From contig DASXZD010000026.1 in NCBI GenBank assembly GCA_036502085.1, positions 11,718-75,717 on the forward strand: a stretch of DNA of 64,000 bases, in the 5' to 3' direction. This DNA comes from PALSA-505 sp036502085. GTDB taxonomy: Bacteria; Actinomycetota; Actinomycetes; Streptosporangiales; Streptosporangiaceae. Made by a program: the position numbers and the translations under genes. Of this stretch, positions 9,178 through 17,853 are shown piece after piece. The stretch's first letter is position 1; each line of letters starts with the position of its first letter. The notes under the pieces were generated by a model. The model was not told where the DNA came from and made no database searches. It worked only from the letters and a program-made list of their open reading frames with translations.

Positions 9178-10176
9178 ATGGACAACGTGAACCAGTCTCC
9201 CGGGCAAGACCCGCAGGAGCATTCCCCCACTCAGCCCTTCAGGTTCACGCCGGGCTGGCCCGGTGGCAACGCAGGATACGGCCAGCCGCCCGCGGGGCAG
9301 CCCGGCCAGCGTCAGCCTGGTCAGGGCAACCCTGGACCGGCGCAGCCCGGGGGTCACGGTGGCCCCGGCGGCCCCTACGTCCAGCCGCAGCAGCCCGGCA
9401 GCCCGTACGCGCCGCAGGACAGCCCCTACACTCAGCCCGGCAGCCCGTACGCGCCGCAAGGAGGCCCGTACGCTCAGGCCGACGGCCCGTACGCCCAGCC
9501 CGGCCCGTACGCGACGGCCGGCGGTGCGCCGCCGCCGAAGGGCACCAAGCCGCCGAGCAAGCGGCTGCGCTGGACCGCCGGGATCTCCGCCGCGGTGCTG
9601 CTGGGCGCCGGCGGCACGATCGCCGGCCTCCAGCTGGCGGGTAACGGCTCGTCTCCCGCGATGGCGAACGCCGCCCAGGCGACGGCCCTGAACAACGAGC
9701 TCAGCTCGAACGGCTCGGCCTCCTCATGCCAGCCTGCGTCCGGCTCGTCCGGCTCGTCGGGCACGTCATCGAGCAGCCAGACCGGCAAGACCCGCTGCCA
9801 CCCGCGCCACCTGCACCTGCTGCGCCTGGTCAAGGGCATGTACGGCCAGGTTGCCTTCCACACTTCCAGCGGGACGGAGACGCTCGCCTTCGAGCGCGGC
9901 GTCATCGAGTCGGTCGGGGGCGGCCACGTCGTGGTCCGCGCCCGCAACGGAACCACCTGGACCTGGAGCCTGACCAGCGACTCGGTGGTCAGGAAGGACG
10001 GCAAGAGCTCGACGAGCGCGCTGGCCAAGGGCGAGCTGGTGTTCGTCGGCGGACAGGCCACCGGGACCACCAAGGACATCAGGCTGATCCTGATCCGGCC
10101 GGCGGCCGGCAGCCAGGGCTCGTCATCGTCATCGTCGGCCCAGGCGTCGGGCACCTCATCGTCGTCATCGGACTAG
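9178..10176 (+). CDS. Pro/Gln-rich single-pass membrane protein with DUF5666-like domain
   Basis: A 332-residue protein with a cytoplasmic N-terminus rich in Pro, Gly and Gln containing repeated SPYAP/GPYAQ units (residues about 65-112). One TM helix follows a basic KRLRW stretch (about residues 130-150). The extracytoplasmic part has a Ser-rich linker, a roughly 90-residue beta domain (FERGVIESVGGGHVVVRA ... GELVFVGGQA) resembling DUF5666, and a poly-Ser tail. The exported domain probably binds something outside the membrane, but no activity can be read. It is followed by a strong hairpin and then a two-component system on the same strand. A sensory or wall-associated partner of that histidine kinase is possible but inferred only from position. 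Confidence 0.75.
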   Translation: MDNVNQSPGQDPQEHSPTQPFRFTPGWPGGNAGYGQPPAGQPGQRQPGQGNPGPAQPGGHGGPGGPYVQPQQPGSPYAPQDSPYTQPGSPYAPQGGPYAQADGPYAQPGPYATAGGAPPPKGTKPPSKRLRWTAGISAAVLLGAGGTIAGLQLAGNGSSPAMANAAQATALNNELSSNGSASSCQPASGSSGSSGTSSSSQTGKTRCHPRHLHLLRLVKGMYGQVAFHTSSGTETLAFERGVIESVGGGHVVVRARNGTTWTWSLTSDSVVRKDGKSSTSALAKGELVFVGGQATGTTKDIRLILIRPAAGSQGSSSSSSAQASGTSSSSSD

Positions 10177-10276
10177 CCGCGGATGAGCGTGGCGCCCGAG
10201 CCCAGACCCGCGACACCGTGGGCCCACCGACCCTGGCTCCGCAGGCCCTGACCCCGCCGCGAGCCAGCCCACGGCC

Positions 10277-10323
10277 ACCCGCGCGCCGGCGTGTCCCCCC
10301 GGGGGGCACGCCGGCGCGCGGGT
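10277..10323 (+). terminator. 17-bp perfect hairpin between membrane-protein gene and response regulator
   Basis: ACCCGCGCGCCGGCGTG (10277-10293) pairs perfectly with 10307-10323; the loop TCCCCCCGGGGGG can extend the pairing. It ends 25 bp before the chosen response-regulator start and is the most stable hairpin I see in the window. It probably terminates the upstream gene and may attenuate the two-component operon. Confidence 0.7.
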
Positions 10324-10348
10324 CATGCGCGATGATGAGGCAGACGCC

Positions 10349-11068
10349 ATGAATGACAGTGACCACATTCCCGCCGTGCTCGTCGTCGACGACGAGCCGA
10401 ACATCCGCGAGCTCGTCCAGGTCGCGCTGCAGTTCCACGGCTGCTCGGTGACCACGGCCGCGACCGGCAAGGACGCGCTGCGCCAGGCGGAGACGGACCG
10501 CCCCGACCTCGTCGTGCTCGACGTGGTGCTGCCCGACCTGGACGGCTTCGAGGTGTGCCGCAGGCTGCGCTCGGCCGGCAACGAGGTGCCGGTCATCTTC
10601 CTGACGGCCAGGGACACATCGTCGGACACGGTCACCGGGCTGGCCCTCGGCGGCGACGACTACGTCACCAAGCCGTTCTCGGTGGAATCCCTGGTGGCCA
10701 GGGTCCGGGCCGTGCTGCGCCGGACGGCCAGGAAGCCGGGCACCGACGCCGCCGACCCGGAGAAGCTGCGGGCCGGCGACCTGGAACTCGACGAGTCGCG
10801 GTGGACCGTGCACCGGGCCGGCATCCAGGTCGAGCTGTCGCCCACCGAATTCCGGCTGCTCGCCTACCTGATGCGGCACGAGGGCCGGGTGCTGACCAGG
10901 GAGCAGCTGCTGGAGAACGTCTGGGGCTGGGATTACGCGGGCCAGTCGCAGATCGTCGAGACCTATGTCAGCTACCTGCGGCGCAAGCTCGACCCGCTCG
11001 GCCCGCCGATCATCCATACCCAGCGCGGGGTCGGGTACAGCCTGCGGCTGCCGGGTCCCGCGGCCTAG
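10349..11068 (+). CDS. OmpR-family response regulator
   Basis: A 239-residue two-domain regulator. The receiver has the acidic pair in VVDDEPN, the phospho-acceptor Asp in LDVVLPD, the conserved Thr in LTARD and Lys in TKPFS. The C-terminal winged helix has LSPTEFRLLAYL and the wing/turn ending in IHTQRGVGYSLRL, typical of OmpR/PhoB. The ATG at 10349 is preceded by GATGAGG, whereas the ATG at 10325 has no ribosome binding site and abuts the hairpin. The sensor kinase follows 27 bp downstream, so they form one operon. Overall similarity is to mycobacterial TrcR/PhoP-type regulators; the signal is unknown. Confidence 0.94.
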   Translation: MNDSDHIPAVLVVDDEPNIRELVQVALQFHGCSVTTAATGKDALRQAETDRPDLVVLDVVLPDLDGFEVCRRLRSAGNEVPVIFLTARDTSSDTVTGLALGGDDYVTKPFSVESLVARVRAVLRRTARKPGTDAADPEKLRAGDLELDESRWTVHRAGIQVELSPTEFRLLAYLMRHEGRVLTREQLLENVWGWDYAGQSQIVETYVSYLRRKLDPLGPPIIHTQRGVGYSLRLPGPAA

Positions 11069-11095
11069 TGAAGCGGGATGGGAAGGCGGGGCCCG

Positions 11096-12613
11096 ATGAT
11101 GAGCCGCCTGCGCCTGTCGCTGCGGGCCCGGCTGCTGACCGGGCTGATCGCGATCACCACGGTCTTCCTGCTCGTCCTCGGGGCCGTCACCGGGGTCGTG
11201 ATCAGCAAGCGCATCGGCAGCGAGTTCGACGGGCAGCTGCAGGTTGACGCCCGGCGTCAGATCGCTGCCATGGAATCGTCGCCCAACCTGTATGCGGCGT
11301 TCTACTCGCGAGTCACCCACAGCACCGGCCTGATCACCAAGCCGTCGCCGATCGGGCAGCAACTGCTGACCTACCTGAACCAGAACGTGGCCGCTCAGGT
11401 GATCATCCCGAAGCTGGTGACGGGAAAGCCGTTCACCATCACGCTTCCGGACGACGGCCCCACGATGCGCGCCGTGTACCGGCTAGCCAGGCCGGCATCG
11501 GAAAAAAACCAGAACGTCGTCCCGGCCGGGGAGGCCGCGCTCATCGTGGCCAGGCCGCTCAGCCAGCGGCTCGCGCCGCTGCGGCAGGTCATCGCGGCCG
11601 AGCTGGTCACCGGGGTCATCCTGATCGCGCTGCTCGCGGTCGGCGGGCGGTGGCTGATCCGGCGCGGCCTCGCGCCGCTGGACCAGATGGCGACCACCGC
11701 CCACCAGATCACCGACCGGGGCGACCTGACCGCGCGGATGCCGGACTCGGGCGACCGGGCCGAGGCGGGCAGGCTGTCCTCGGCCATCAACACGATGCTG
11801 GACCGGATCCAGCAGGCGTTCGGCGCCCGGCTCGCCTCGGAGCAGAAGGTACGCCAGTTCGCCGCCGACGCCTCGCACGAGCTGCGCACCCCGCTCACCA
11901 CGATCAGGGGGTACGCCGAGCTTTACCGGCAGGGCGCGCTGGGACCCGACCGGCTGCCGAACGCGATGCGCCGGATCGAGCAGGAGGCGGACCGGATGAG
12001 CCGGCTCGTCGCCGAACTGCTCGAGCTGGCCCGGCTGGACCGGATGTCCTCGCTCGACCTGACCGAGACCGACCTGGCCATGCTGGTCCGCGACGCGGTC
12101 GAGGACGCGGTCGCGGTGGAGCCGGACCGGCCGGTGCACGCCGAGGCGCCGCACCAGCTCATCGCGGTGGTGGACGAGCCGCGCGTCCGGCAGATACTCG
12201 CGAACCTGCTCGCCAACGTCAGGGCGCACACCCCCCGGGGCACGCCCACGGCAGTCCGGCTGGCCGAGGCGGGCCAGGCCGTGCTGCTCGAGGTCGCCGA
12301 CTCCGGGCCCGGCATGACCGCGGAGAACGCCGCGAAGGCGTTCGACCGGTTCCACCGCAGCGTCCGGCCTCCCGGCGATGACGGACCAGGCGGCGGTCCG
12401 CCGGGGGGCGGCCAGGGGCCGTCCGACCGGACCGGGAGCGGGCTCGGCCTGTCGATCGTCCAGGCCATCGCGGTGGCGCACGGCGGCCGCGCCGCGCTGG
12501 AGTCGGTGCCCGGCCGCGGCACCAGGGTCCGCGTCTGGCTGCCGACCCGGATCACCGGGCCGCCGCCGCCCGGCGACGCGGACGCCACGGTGCGCTTCTG
12601 GCCGGCCCAGTAA
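11096..12613 (+). CDS. Sensor histidine kinase
   Basis: A 505-residue membrane kinase paired with the preceding regulator. Order: TM1 (about residues 10-35), a periplasmic-side sensor of about 120 residues, TM2, HAMP (RRGLAPLDQMATTAHQI), HisKA with phospho-acceptor His in SHELRTPLTTIRGY, then HATPase_c with N box NLLANVRAHTP, G1 DSGPGM, F box FDRFHR and G2 GSGLGLSIV. A Gly/Pro-rich insertion of about 20 residues lies between the F and G2 boxes. The start is the ATG at 11096, with GGAAGGCGGGG upstream; ATGs at 11078 and 11099 are alternatives. Confidence 0.94.
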   Translation: MMSRLRLSLRARLLTGLIAITTVFLLVLGAVTGVVISKRIGSEFDGQLQVDARRQIAAMESSPNLYAAFYSRVTHSTGLITKPSPIGQQLLTYLNQNVAAQVIIPKLVTGKPFTITLPDDGPTMRAVYRLARPASEKNQNVVPAGEAALIVARPLSQRLAPLRQVIAAELVTGVILIALLAVGGRWLIRRGLAPLDQMATTAHQITDRGDLTARMPDSGDRAEAGRLSSAINTMLDRIQQAFGARLASEQKVRQFAADASHELRTPLTTIRGYAELYRQGALGPDRLPNAMRRIEQEADRMSRLVAELLELARLDRMSSLDLTETDLAMLVRDAVEDAVAVEPDRPVHAEAPHQLIAVVDEPRVRQILANLLANVRAHTPRGTPTAVRLAEAGQAVLLEVADSGPGMTAENAAKAFDRFHRSVRPPGDDGPGGGPPGGGQGPSDRTGSGLGLSIVQAIAVAHGGRAALESVPGRGTRVRVWLPTRITGPPPPGDADATVRFWPAQ

Positions 12614-12644
12614 GCGGGCGGGCAGCGCGGGCCGGCCCTCTTGG

Positions 12645-14855
12645 TCAGCCGCCGGGTGTTTCCGCAGGCGACGGGGGTACCGGCGGTGCCGCCGGCCCGG
12701 GCTGCACGGAGCGGACGAGGATCTGGGCGACGTCGACCACCTCGAGCGAGTCCTTCGCCTCGCCTGAGCTCTTCTTGGCGCGGACCGCGTCGCCGAGCAT
12801 CACCAAGCAGTACGGGCAGCCGGTGGAGATCGTGTCGGGGTCGGTGCCGAGCGCCTCGTCGATGCGCTCGGTGTTGATCCGCTTGCCGATCCGCTCCTCC
12901 ATCCACATCCTGGCACCGCCCGCGCCGCAGCAGAAGCCGCGCTCCTTGCACCGGTGCATCTCCTGGGACTGCACGCCGGGGACCTGCTCCATGATCTCGC
13001 GCGGCGCGGTGAAGATCCGGTTGTGCCGGCCGAGGAAGCACGGGTCGTGGTAGGTGATCTTCTCCTGGACCGGGTGGACCGGCTTGAGGTTGCCCTCGGC
13101 CACCAGCCGGGCCAGCAGTTGCGTGTGGTGGATCACCTCGTAGTTCCCGCCCAGCTGCGGGTACTCGTTGGCGATCGTGTTGAAGCAGTGCGGGCAGGAC
13201 GCGACGATCTTGCGCGCGCCCGCTCCGCCTTCCTGGCCGGAAAGACACCCTGCTGCATTCAGCGTCTCGATGTTCTGCTGGGCCAGCATGCTGAACACGA
13301 ACTCGTTGCCCATCCGGCGGGCCGGGTCGCCGGTGCAGGCCTCGGCCGGGCCGAGCACGGCGAACGTCACTCCGGCGGTGTGCAGCAACTGGGCGACGGC
13401 CTTGGTCGTCTTGCGCGCCCGGTCCTCCAGCGCGCCCGCGCAGCCCACCCAGAACAGGTACTCGATATCGTCGCCGATCGGCCCGTCCACGACCGGCACC
13501 TCGAAGTCGAGCTCGGTGATCCACTCGGCCCGCTTGGACTCGGCCATCCCCCACGGGTTGCCCTTGTTCTCCAGGTTCTTCAGCATCGAGGACGCCTCGG
13601 CGGGAAACGCGGACTCGATCAGCACCTGGTGCCGGCGCATGCCGGTGATGTGGTCGATGTGCTCGATGTCGACCGGGCATTCCTCGACGCAGGCCCCGCA
13701 GTTGGTGCAGGACCAGAGCACGTCGGGATCGATCACGCCGTTGGCCTCGGCGTCGCCGACCAGCGGCCGCTCGGCCTCGGCCTTGACCTGGTCGGGCAGC
13801 TTGTCCCGCGCCTCGTCGGAGCCGGCCAGGGTGTGCGGTGCCTTGGCGAGCGCGTGATCACGCAGGTCGAGAATGAGCATCTTGGGCGACAGCGGCTTGT
13901 CGGTGGCCCAGGCGGGGCACTGTGACTGGCAGCGCCCGCACTCGGTGCAGGTGGCCATGTCGAGGATGCCCTTCCAGCTGAAGTCCTCGATCTTGCCCAG
14001 GCCGAACACGTCGGTGTCAGGGTCGGCCTCTTCGAAGTCGAGCACCTTGCCGCCGGAGCGCATCGGCTGCAGCCCGCCGAGCCCGCCCGGCGTGCCGCGC
14101 GGCGCGTCAGGGCGCCGCCGGGCGAACAGCACATTGAGCGGGGCGATGCCGATGTGCAGGTGCTTGGAGTGCACTATCAGCACCAGGAAGCCCATGATCA
14201 CCGCGAGCTGAGCCAGGATGCCGAACGTCTCGATCCCCCGGTTGGACGCGCCGAGCGGCGCGAGCCAGTGCCCGGCGATCTGGGAGGCGAAGGCCCCGTG
14301 CTGATAGGGGAAGTCTCCCGTGTTGATCTGCGCGCCGCGGTACAGCAGCAGCGTCGCGACGACACCGAGGATAAGGAAGAGCACCAGCCAGGCCGCGCCG
14401 TTGTGCGACCCGGCGAACCGGGAACGGCGCCCCTCACGCTTCGGGTCCGCACGGAGCCTGATTATTCCGAACGCGGCAATGCCGGCCAGGACTGCGACGG
14501 CAAAGAGATCCTCGGCGAATCCGATCACCGCCCAGTGCCCGATCCCGGGAATGGCGAACGTCCGGGTGAACAGGTCGCCGTACGCCTCGATGATCGTGAG
14601 GATCAGGACGATGAAGCCCCAGAAGGTCAGGAAGTGCGCGACGCCGGGCACCGACCACTTCAGCAGCTTGCGCTGGCCGAAGACCTCGGTGGCCTGCGAC
14701 CGGATGTCGCCGCCCGGGTTGCTGCGGACCATCTCGAACCGCTCCGGCGCGGGCTGGCCGCTGCGCGCGAGCCGGTAGAGCCACCACACCCGGCGGCCGG
14801 CGATCGCGAACGCGGCGGCGGTCAGGACCAGGCCGATGATGATGCGCAGGGCCAC
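12645..14855 (-). CDS. Membrane Fe-S oxidoreductase, EtfD-like (HdrD/CCG family)
   Basis: A 736-residue protein with an N-terminal membrane part of about five or six helices (residues 1-240), like a nitrate-reductase gamma/HdrE cytochrome b module. Next come two 4Fe-4S motifs (CTECGRCQSQC about 303-313, and CTNCGACVEEC about 381-391) and two CCG cysteine-rich domains (SCPHC, HDPCFLGRHN, FCCGAGG, TGCPYC) of heterodisulfide-reductase type. This matches EtfD (mycobacterial Rv0338c), which passes electrons from ETF/acyl-CoA dehydrogenases to menaquinone; that role is known for the family and inferred here. The crotonase/SDR pair 11 kb upstream would feed the same pathway. The 3' end is convergent with the kinase gene, 31 bp apart. 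Confidence 0.88.
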   Translation of the reverse strand: MALRIIIGLVLTAAAFAIAGRRVWWLYRLARSGQPAPERFEMVRSNPGGDIRSQATEVFGQRKLLKWSVPGVAHFLTFWGFIVLILTIIEAYGDLFTRTFAIPGIGHWAVIGFAEDLFAVAVLAGIAAFGIIRLRADPKREGRRSRFAGSHNGAAWLVLFLILGVVATLLLYRGAQINTGDFPYQHGAFASQIAGHWLAPLGASNRGIETFGILAQLAVIMGFLVLIVHSKHLHIGIAPLNVLFARRRPDAPRGTPGGLGGLQPMRSGGKVLDFEEADPDTDVFGLGKIEDFSWKGILDMATCTECGRCQSQCPAWATDKPLSPKMLILDLRDHALAKAPHTLAGSDEARDKLPDQVKAEAERPLVGDAEANGVIDPDVLWSCTNCGACVEECPVDIEHIDHITGMRRHQVLIESAFPAEASSMLKNLENKGNPWGMAESKRAEWITELDFEVPVVDGPIGDDIEYLFWVGCAGALEDRARKTTKAVAQLLHTAGVTFAVLGPAEACTGDPARRMGNEFVFSMLAQQNIETLNAAGCLSGQEGGAGARKIVASCPHCFNTIANEYPQLGGNYEVIHHTQLLARLVAEGNLKPVHPVQEKITYHDPCFLGRHNRIFTAPREIMEQVPGVQSQEMHRCKERGFCCGAGGARMWMEERIGKRINTERIDEALGTDPDTISTGCPYCLVMLGDAVRAKKSSGEAKDSLEVVDVAQILVRSVQPGPAAPPVPPSPAETPGG

Positions 14856-14954
14856 AGCGACCTCCTGTTGGGGGAGCGCACGTCAGTCAACTTGATCCGC
14901 CAGCGTACGCCCGGTGCCAGCGGTGATCCATGCGGCATCCTACCGGCTGGTAAC

Positions 14955-16655
14955 TTATTCCGCCTCACCCGGTGGTTCCCGCGTGTACCGCGGGGGAGTT
15001 CCGTCGCGGGGCCAGTCAGAGTGGAACCGTTCGGAATGCTGCGACTGTAAGCTGGCGGACCGGATGATGACGCCTTGCCAGGCGGCGAGCGTGATCTCGC
15101 CGGCCGGCGGCGCCGGATCCGCGGTGGACAGCAGGACCGTTCCGCCCGGATCGGGGCAGGTCACCCGGTGATCGGAGAAGTTGCCGAGCACCGTCAGGCG
15201 GCCGACCTGGTAGGCCCACAGCCCGCGCGGCGCGGGCAGTGCCCGGTAGCTGGCGATCCGGCCGCCGAGCTCGGCCCGCCGCAGGCGGATCAGGTCGCGG
15301 CAGAAGTGGAGCACAGACCCGGGGTCGTCTCGCTGGCCGGCCACGTTCACGGCGGCGTGGTCATCCAGCGGCAGCCAGGGCGTCACGTGCTCCGCGGTGA
15401 ATCCCGCGGTGGGCGTGGCATCCCAGGGCATCGGGGTGCGGGCCCGGTCCCTGCTGCCCTGCCAGCCGTCGTTTCCCTGCCAGCGCTCGCTCGCGCCGCG
15501 CGACATCGCGTCCCGCTGCAGTTCCAGCGGGACGTCGACGTCGGTCATGCCGATCTCGTCCCCGTTGTAGAGGACCGTGGCACCAGGCAGCGTCGCCAGC
15601 ACGAGCAGGGCCAGCCGGATCTTCCGCTCGTCCCCGCCGCACCAGCGGCTCGCGAACCTTCCGACGTCGTGGTTGGACGCCATCCACACCGGGCAGGCGC
15701 CGGCCGGGAGCCGGGCCAGCGTCTGCGCGACGATGCCGGACAGTTCCGGCGCGGTCAGCGCGGCGAACACGAACGGGAAGTTGAAGGCCAGCTGGAGTTC
15801 GTCGTCGTGGCCGTAGAAGCTGGCCAGCTGGTCCAGGTCTCCGGTCCAGGTCTCGCCGAGCAGCAGCCGCTCGTCCGGGTAGCCGGCCGCGATCCGCCGC
15901 CAGTCCCGGTAGACGGCGTGCGTCTGCGGCCGGTTCGCGTTGTAGACCGGCTGCTGGCCGAAACCGCCGGCCAGCGGGCCTGCCGCGGTCGCCGGCGGGT
16001 TGTCGCGCAGTTGCGCGTCCTTGTAGAGGCCGTGCGCGACGTCGATCCGGAAGCCGGCCACGCCCCGGTCCAGCCAGAACCGCAGCGTCTGCGCGAAGGC
16101 TTCGTGCACCGCCGGCTGCCACCAGTTCAGGTCCGGCTGGCTGGGCAGGAAGTTGTGCAGGTAGTACTGCCCGGTCGGCTCGTGCCAGGCCCAGGCGCTG
16201 GCGCCGGTGGCGTCCAGCCAGTTGTTCGGCGGCTCGCCGCCGGGCCGCGGGTCGGCCCATACGTAGAAGTCGCGGTGCGCGGCGCCGCGGCCCGACAGCG
16301 CGTCGACGAACCAGGGATGCGCCGAGCTGGTGTGGTTGGGTACCAGGTCGAGCAGCACCCGCAGGCCGCGCTGCCCCGCTTCGGCGATCAGCCGGTCCAT
16401 GTCGTCGATCGTGCCGAGCTCGGGGTGGACGCCGAGGTAATCGCAAACGTCGTAGCCCCAGTCATCGTCGGGCGACGGCATCGTGGGCGATAGCCAGAGC
16501 CCGTCGACACCCAGCCAGGACAGGTAGTCGAGCCCGGCGATGATGCCGCCGAGGTCGCCGTATCCATCACCGTTGGTGTCGCGCCACGACCGCACGTACA
16601 CCTGGTAGAGCACCGCTCCCTGCCACCAGCGGCGCTGGCCGGCGTTGCTGTTCAT
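14955..16655 (-). CDS. Alpha-glucosidase, GH13 family
   Basis: A 566-residue cytosolic GH13 enzyme of the oligo-alpha-glucosidase type, hydrolysing alpha-glucosides (maltose-, isomaltose- or trehalose-like) to glucose. The conserved regions are VLLDLVPNHTS (region I), FRIDVAHG with nucleophile Asp (II), LLLGETW with acid/base Glu (III) and SNHDVGR with the third Asp (IV). There is no signal peptide. The ATG at 16655 follows AGGAGA; an ORF start at 16787 is 44 residues too early. It lies in the same region and on the same strand as the ATPase, permease, binding-protein and LacI genes at 18.7-24.4 kb, and is the obvious intracellular enzyme for that importer, though three + strand genes separate them. 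Confidence 0.92.
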   Translation of the reverse strand: MNSNAGQRRWWQGAVLYQVYVRSWRDTNGDGYGDLGGIIAGLDYLSWLGVDGLWLSPTMPSPDDDWGYDVCDYLGVHPELGTIDDMDRLIAEAGQRGLRVLLDLVPNHTSSAHPWFVDALSGRGAAHRDFYVWADPRPGGEPPNNWLDATGASAWAWHEPTGQYYLHNFLPSQPDLNWWQPAVHEAFAQTLRFWLDRGVAGFRIDVAHGLYKDAQLRDNPPATAAGPLAGGFGQQPVYNANRPQTHAVYRDWRRIAAGYPDERLLLGETWTGDLDQLASFYGHDDELQLAFNFPFVFAALTAPELSGIVAQTLARLPAGACPVWMASNHDVGRFASRWCGGDERKIRLALLVLATLPGATVLYNGDEIGMTDVDVPLELQRDAMSRGASERWQGNDGWQGSRDRARTPMPWDATPTAGFTAEHVTPWLPLDDHAAVNVAGQRDDPGSVLHFCRDLIRLRRAELGGRIASYRALPAPRGLWAYQVGRLTVLGNFSDHRVTCPDPGGTVLLSTADPAPPAGEITLAAWQGVIIRSASLQSQHSERFHSDWPRDGTPPRYTREPPGEAE

Positions 16656-16722
16656 TGGTCTCCTGATCGGTTGCGGCTGGCCCGCCTTGAACTGACCCTG
16701 ACGGGCACTGACAATAGATGGC

Positions 16723-17118
16723 GTGAACCCGGTTGCTGAACTGGTGATCGCCATCCTGCTGCCCACGGCGGCGGGATACGCCATCATCTACTGGGTCCGC
16801 GGCCTCCGCTGGTCTTCGGAGCGGTGGAACGCCCGGCGGTACCGCCGCGTTCCGGCTGAGCCGATCGAACGGCTGGGGGCTAACCTGCGCCGGCTGCGGG
16901 CGGAGCTGGACGCGACCGAGACCCGGTCCGGCGTTCCGGCCAAGAACGTGCGGCTGAAGGCGCTGCGGGGAGCATACGTCGAGGAGCTGTCGGCGGCCTG
17001 CGCGCGGCTGGATGTCCCCCCGCCGCCTGGCGGCGACCGCGCCCCGCAGGCGGAGATCTACCGGGTGGAGGCGGCGCTGCGGCAGCGCGGCCTGGATGTG
17101 CGGGCGGTGGGCATCTGA
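16723..17118 (+). CDS. Small membrane-anchored hypothetical protein
   Basis: A 131-residue protein with one N-terminal TM helix (about residues 4-26) and a charged cytoplasmic remainder rich in Arg/Glu/Ala, likely helical (IERLGANLRRLRAELDAT). It starts at GTG 16723, divergent from the glucosidase 67 bp away. It is followed 42 bp downstream by a phosphoesterase and then a ParB-like gene on the same strand. I do not recognise a named family; its base composition is typical of its neighbours, so it is probably a vertically inherited actinobacterial protein. Function unknown. Confidence 0.7.
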   Translation: MNPVAELVIAILLPTAAGYAIIYWVRGLRWSSERWNARRYRRVPAEPIERLGANLRRLRAELDATETRSGVPAKNVRLKALRGAYVEELSAACARLDVPPPPGGDRAPQAEIYRVEAALRQRGLDVRAVGI

Positions 17119-17160
17119 TGAGCCGGGGGCGGCGGCGGCATCCGCGCGTACGATCGGGGT

Positions 17161-17853
17161 GTGGTCTGCGTGCTCGCCGTCTCCGACGTGGTCGATGAGG
17201 GGCTGTACGCCGACCTGGGCCCGGTGCGCGCCGCCGAGCTGATCGTGGCCTGCGGTGACCTGCCGTTCGAGTACCTGGGCTACCTGATGAACGGGCTGGA
17301 TGTGCCGCTGGTGTTCGTTCCCGGCAATCACGACCCCGACCTGTCCGGGTACCGCTGCGCGCGCAATGGCCTGATCCTGCGCGCCGGGCTGCCGGCCAGC
17401 CCGCCGTGGCCTGACGGCGCGGTCAACGCCGACGGCCGGATCGTGGACGCGGCCGGCCTGCGGCTGGCCGGGCTGGGCGGCTGCCGCCGGTACGGCAGCG
17501 GGCCGAACCAGTACAGCGACCGGCAGCTGGCCCGCCGGGCCCTGGCGCTGCGCCGCCGGGCGGCCTGGCTGCGGCTGCGCGGCGGGCGGCGGGTCGACAT
17601 CCTCCTGACGCACGCTCCGCCGCTCGGCATCGGGGACGGCACCGATCCGCCGCACCGGGGGGTGGCCGCCCTGCACGGGCTGGTCGCCGCGATGGCGCCG
17701 GACGTTCTGCTGCACGGGCACGTGCTGCGCCATGACGCCGGACCTGGCGGCCCTGGCGGCCGGCTGGGCCGGACGGCGGTGCGCAACGTCATCGGCCGGC
17801 ATCTGCTGGACATCCGGCCGGACGGGCACGCTGGGGAACGCCATGCCCGCTGA
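17161..17853 (+). CDS. Calcineurin-like metallophosphoesterase with altered first motif
   Basis: A 230-residue protein of the metallophosphoesterase fold. GDLP, GNHD (near residue 58), the lone metal His in LLTHAPP and the final HGH are present in order. The first motif, normally DxH, reads SDVVDE, so the His ligand of metal site 1 appears to be missing; activity may be reduced or use one metal. The start is a GTG at 17161. It overlaps the start of the next gene by 11 nt, indicating translational coupling. The substrate is unknown. Confidence 0.8.
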   Translation: MVCVLAVSDVVDEGLYADLGPVRAAELIVACGDLPFEYLGYLMNGLDVPLVFVPGNHDPDLSGYRCARNGLILRAGLPASPPWPDGAVNADGRIVDAAGLRLAGLGGCRRYGSGPNQYSDRQLARRALALRRRAAWLRLRGGRRVDILLTHAPPLGIGDGTDPPHRGVAALHGLVAAMAPDVLLHGHVLRHDAGPGGPGGRLGRTAVRNVIGRHLLDIRPDGHAGERHAR

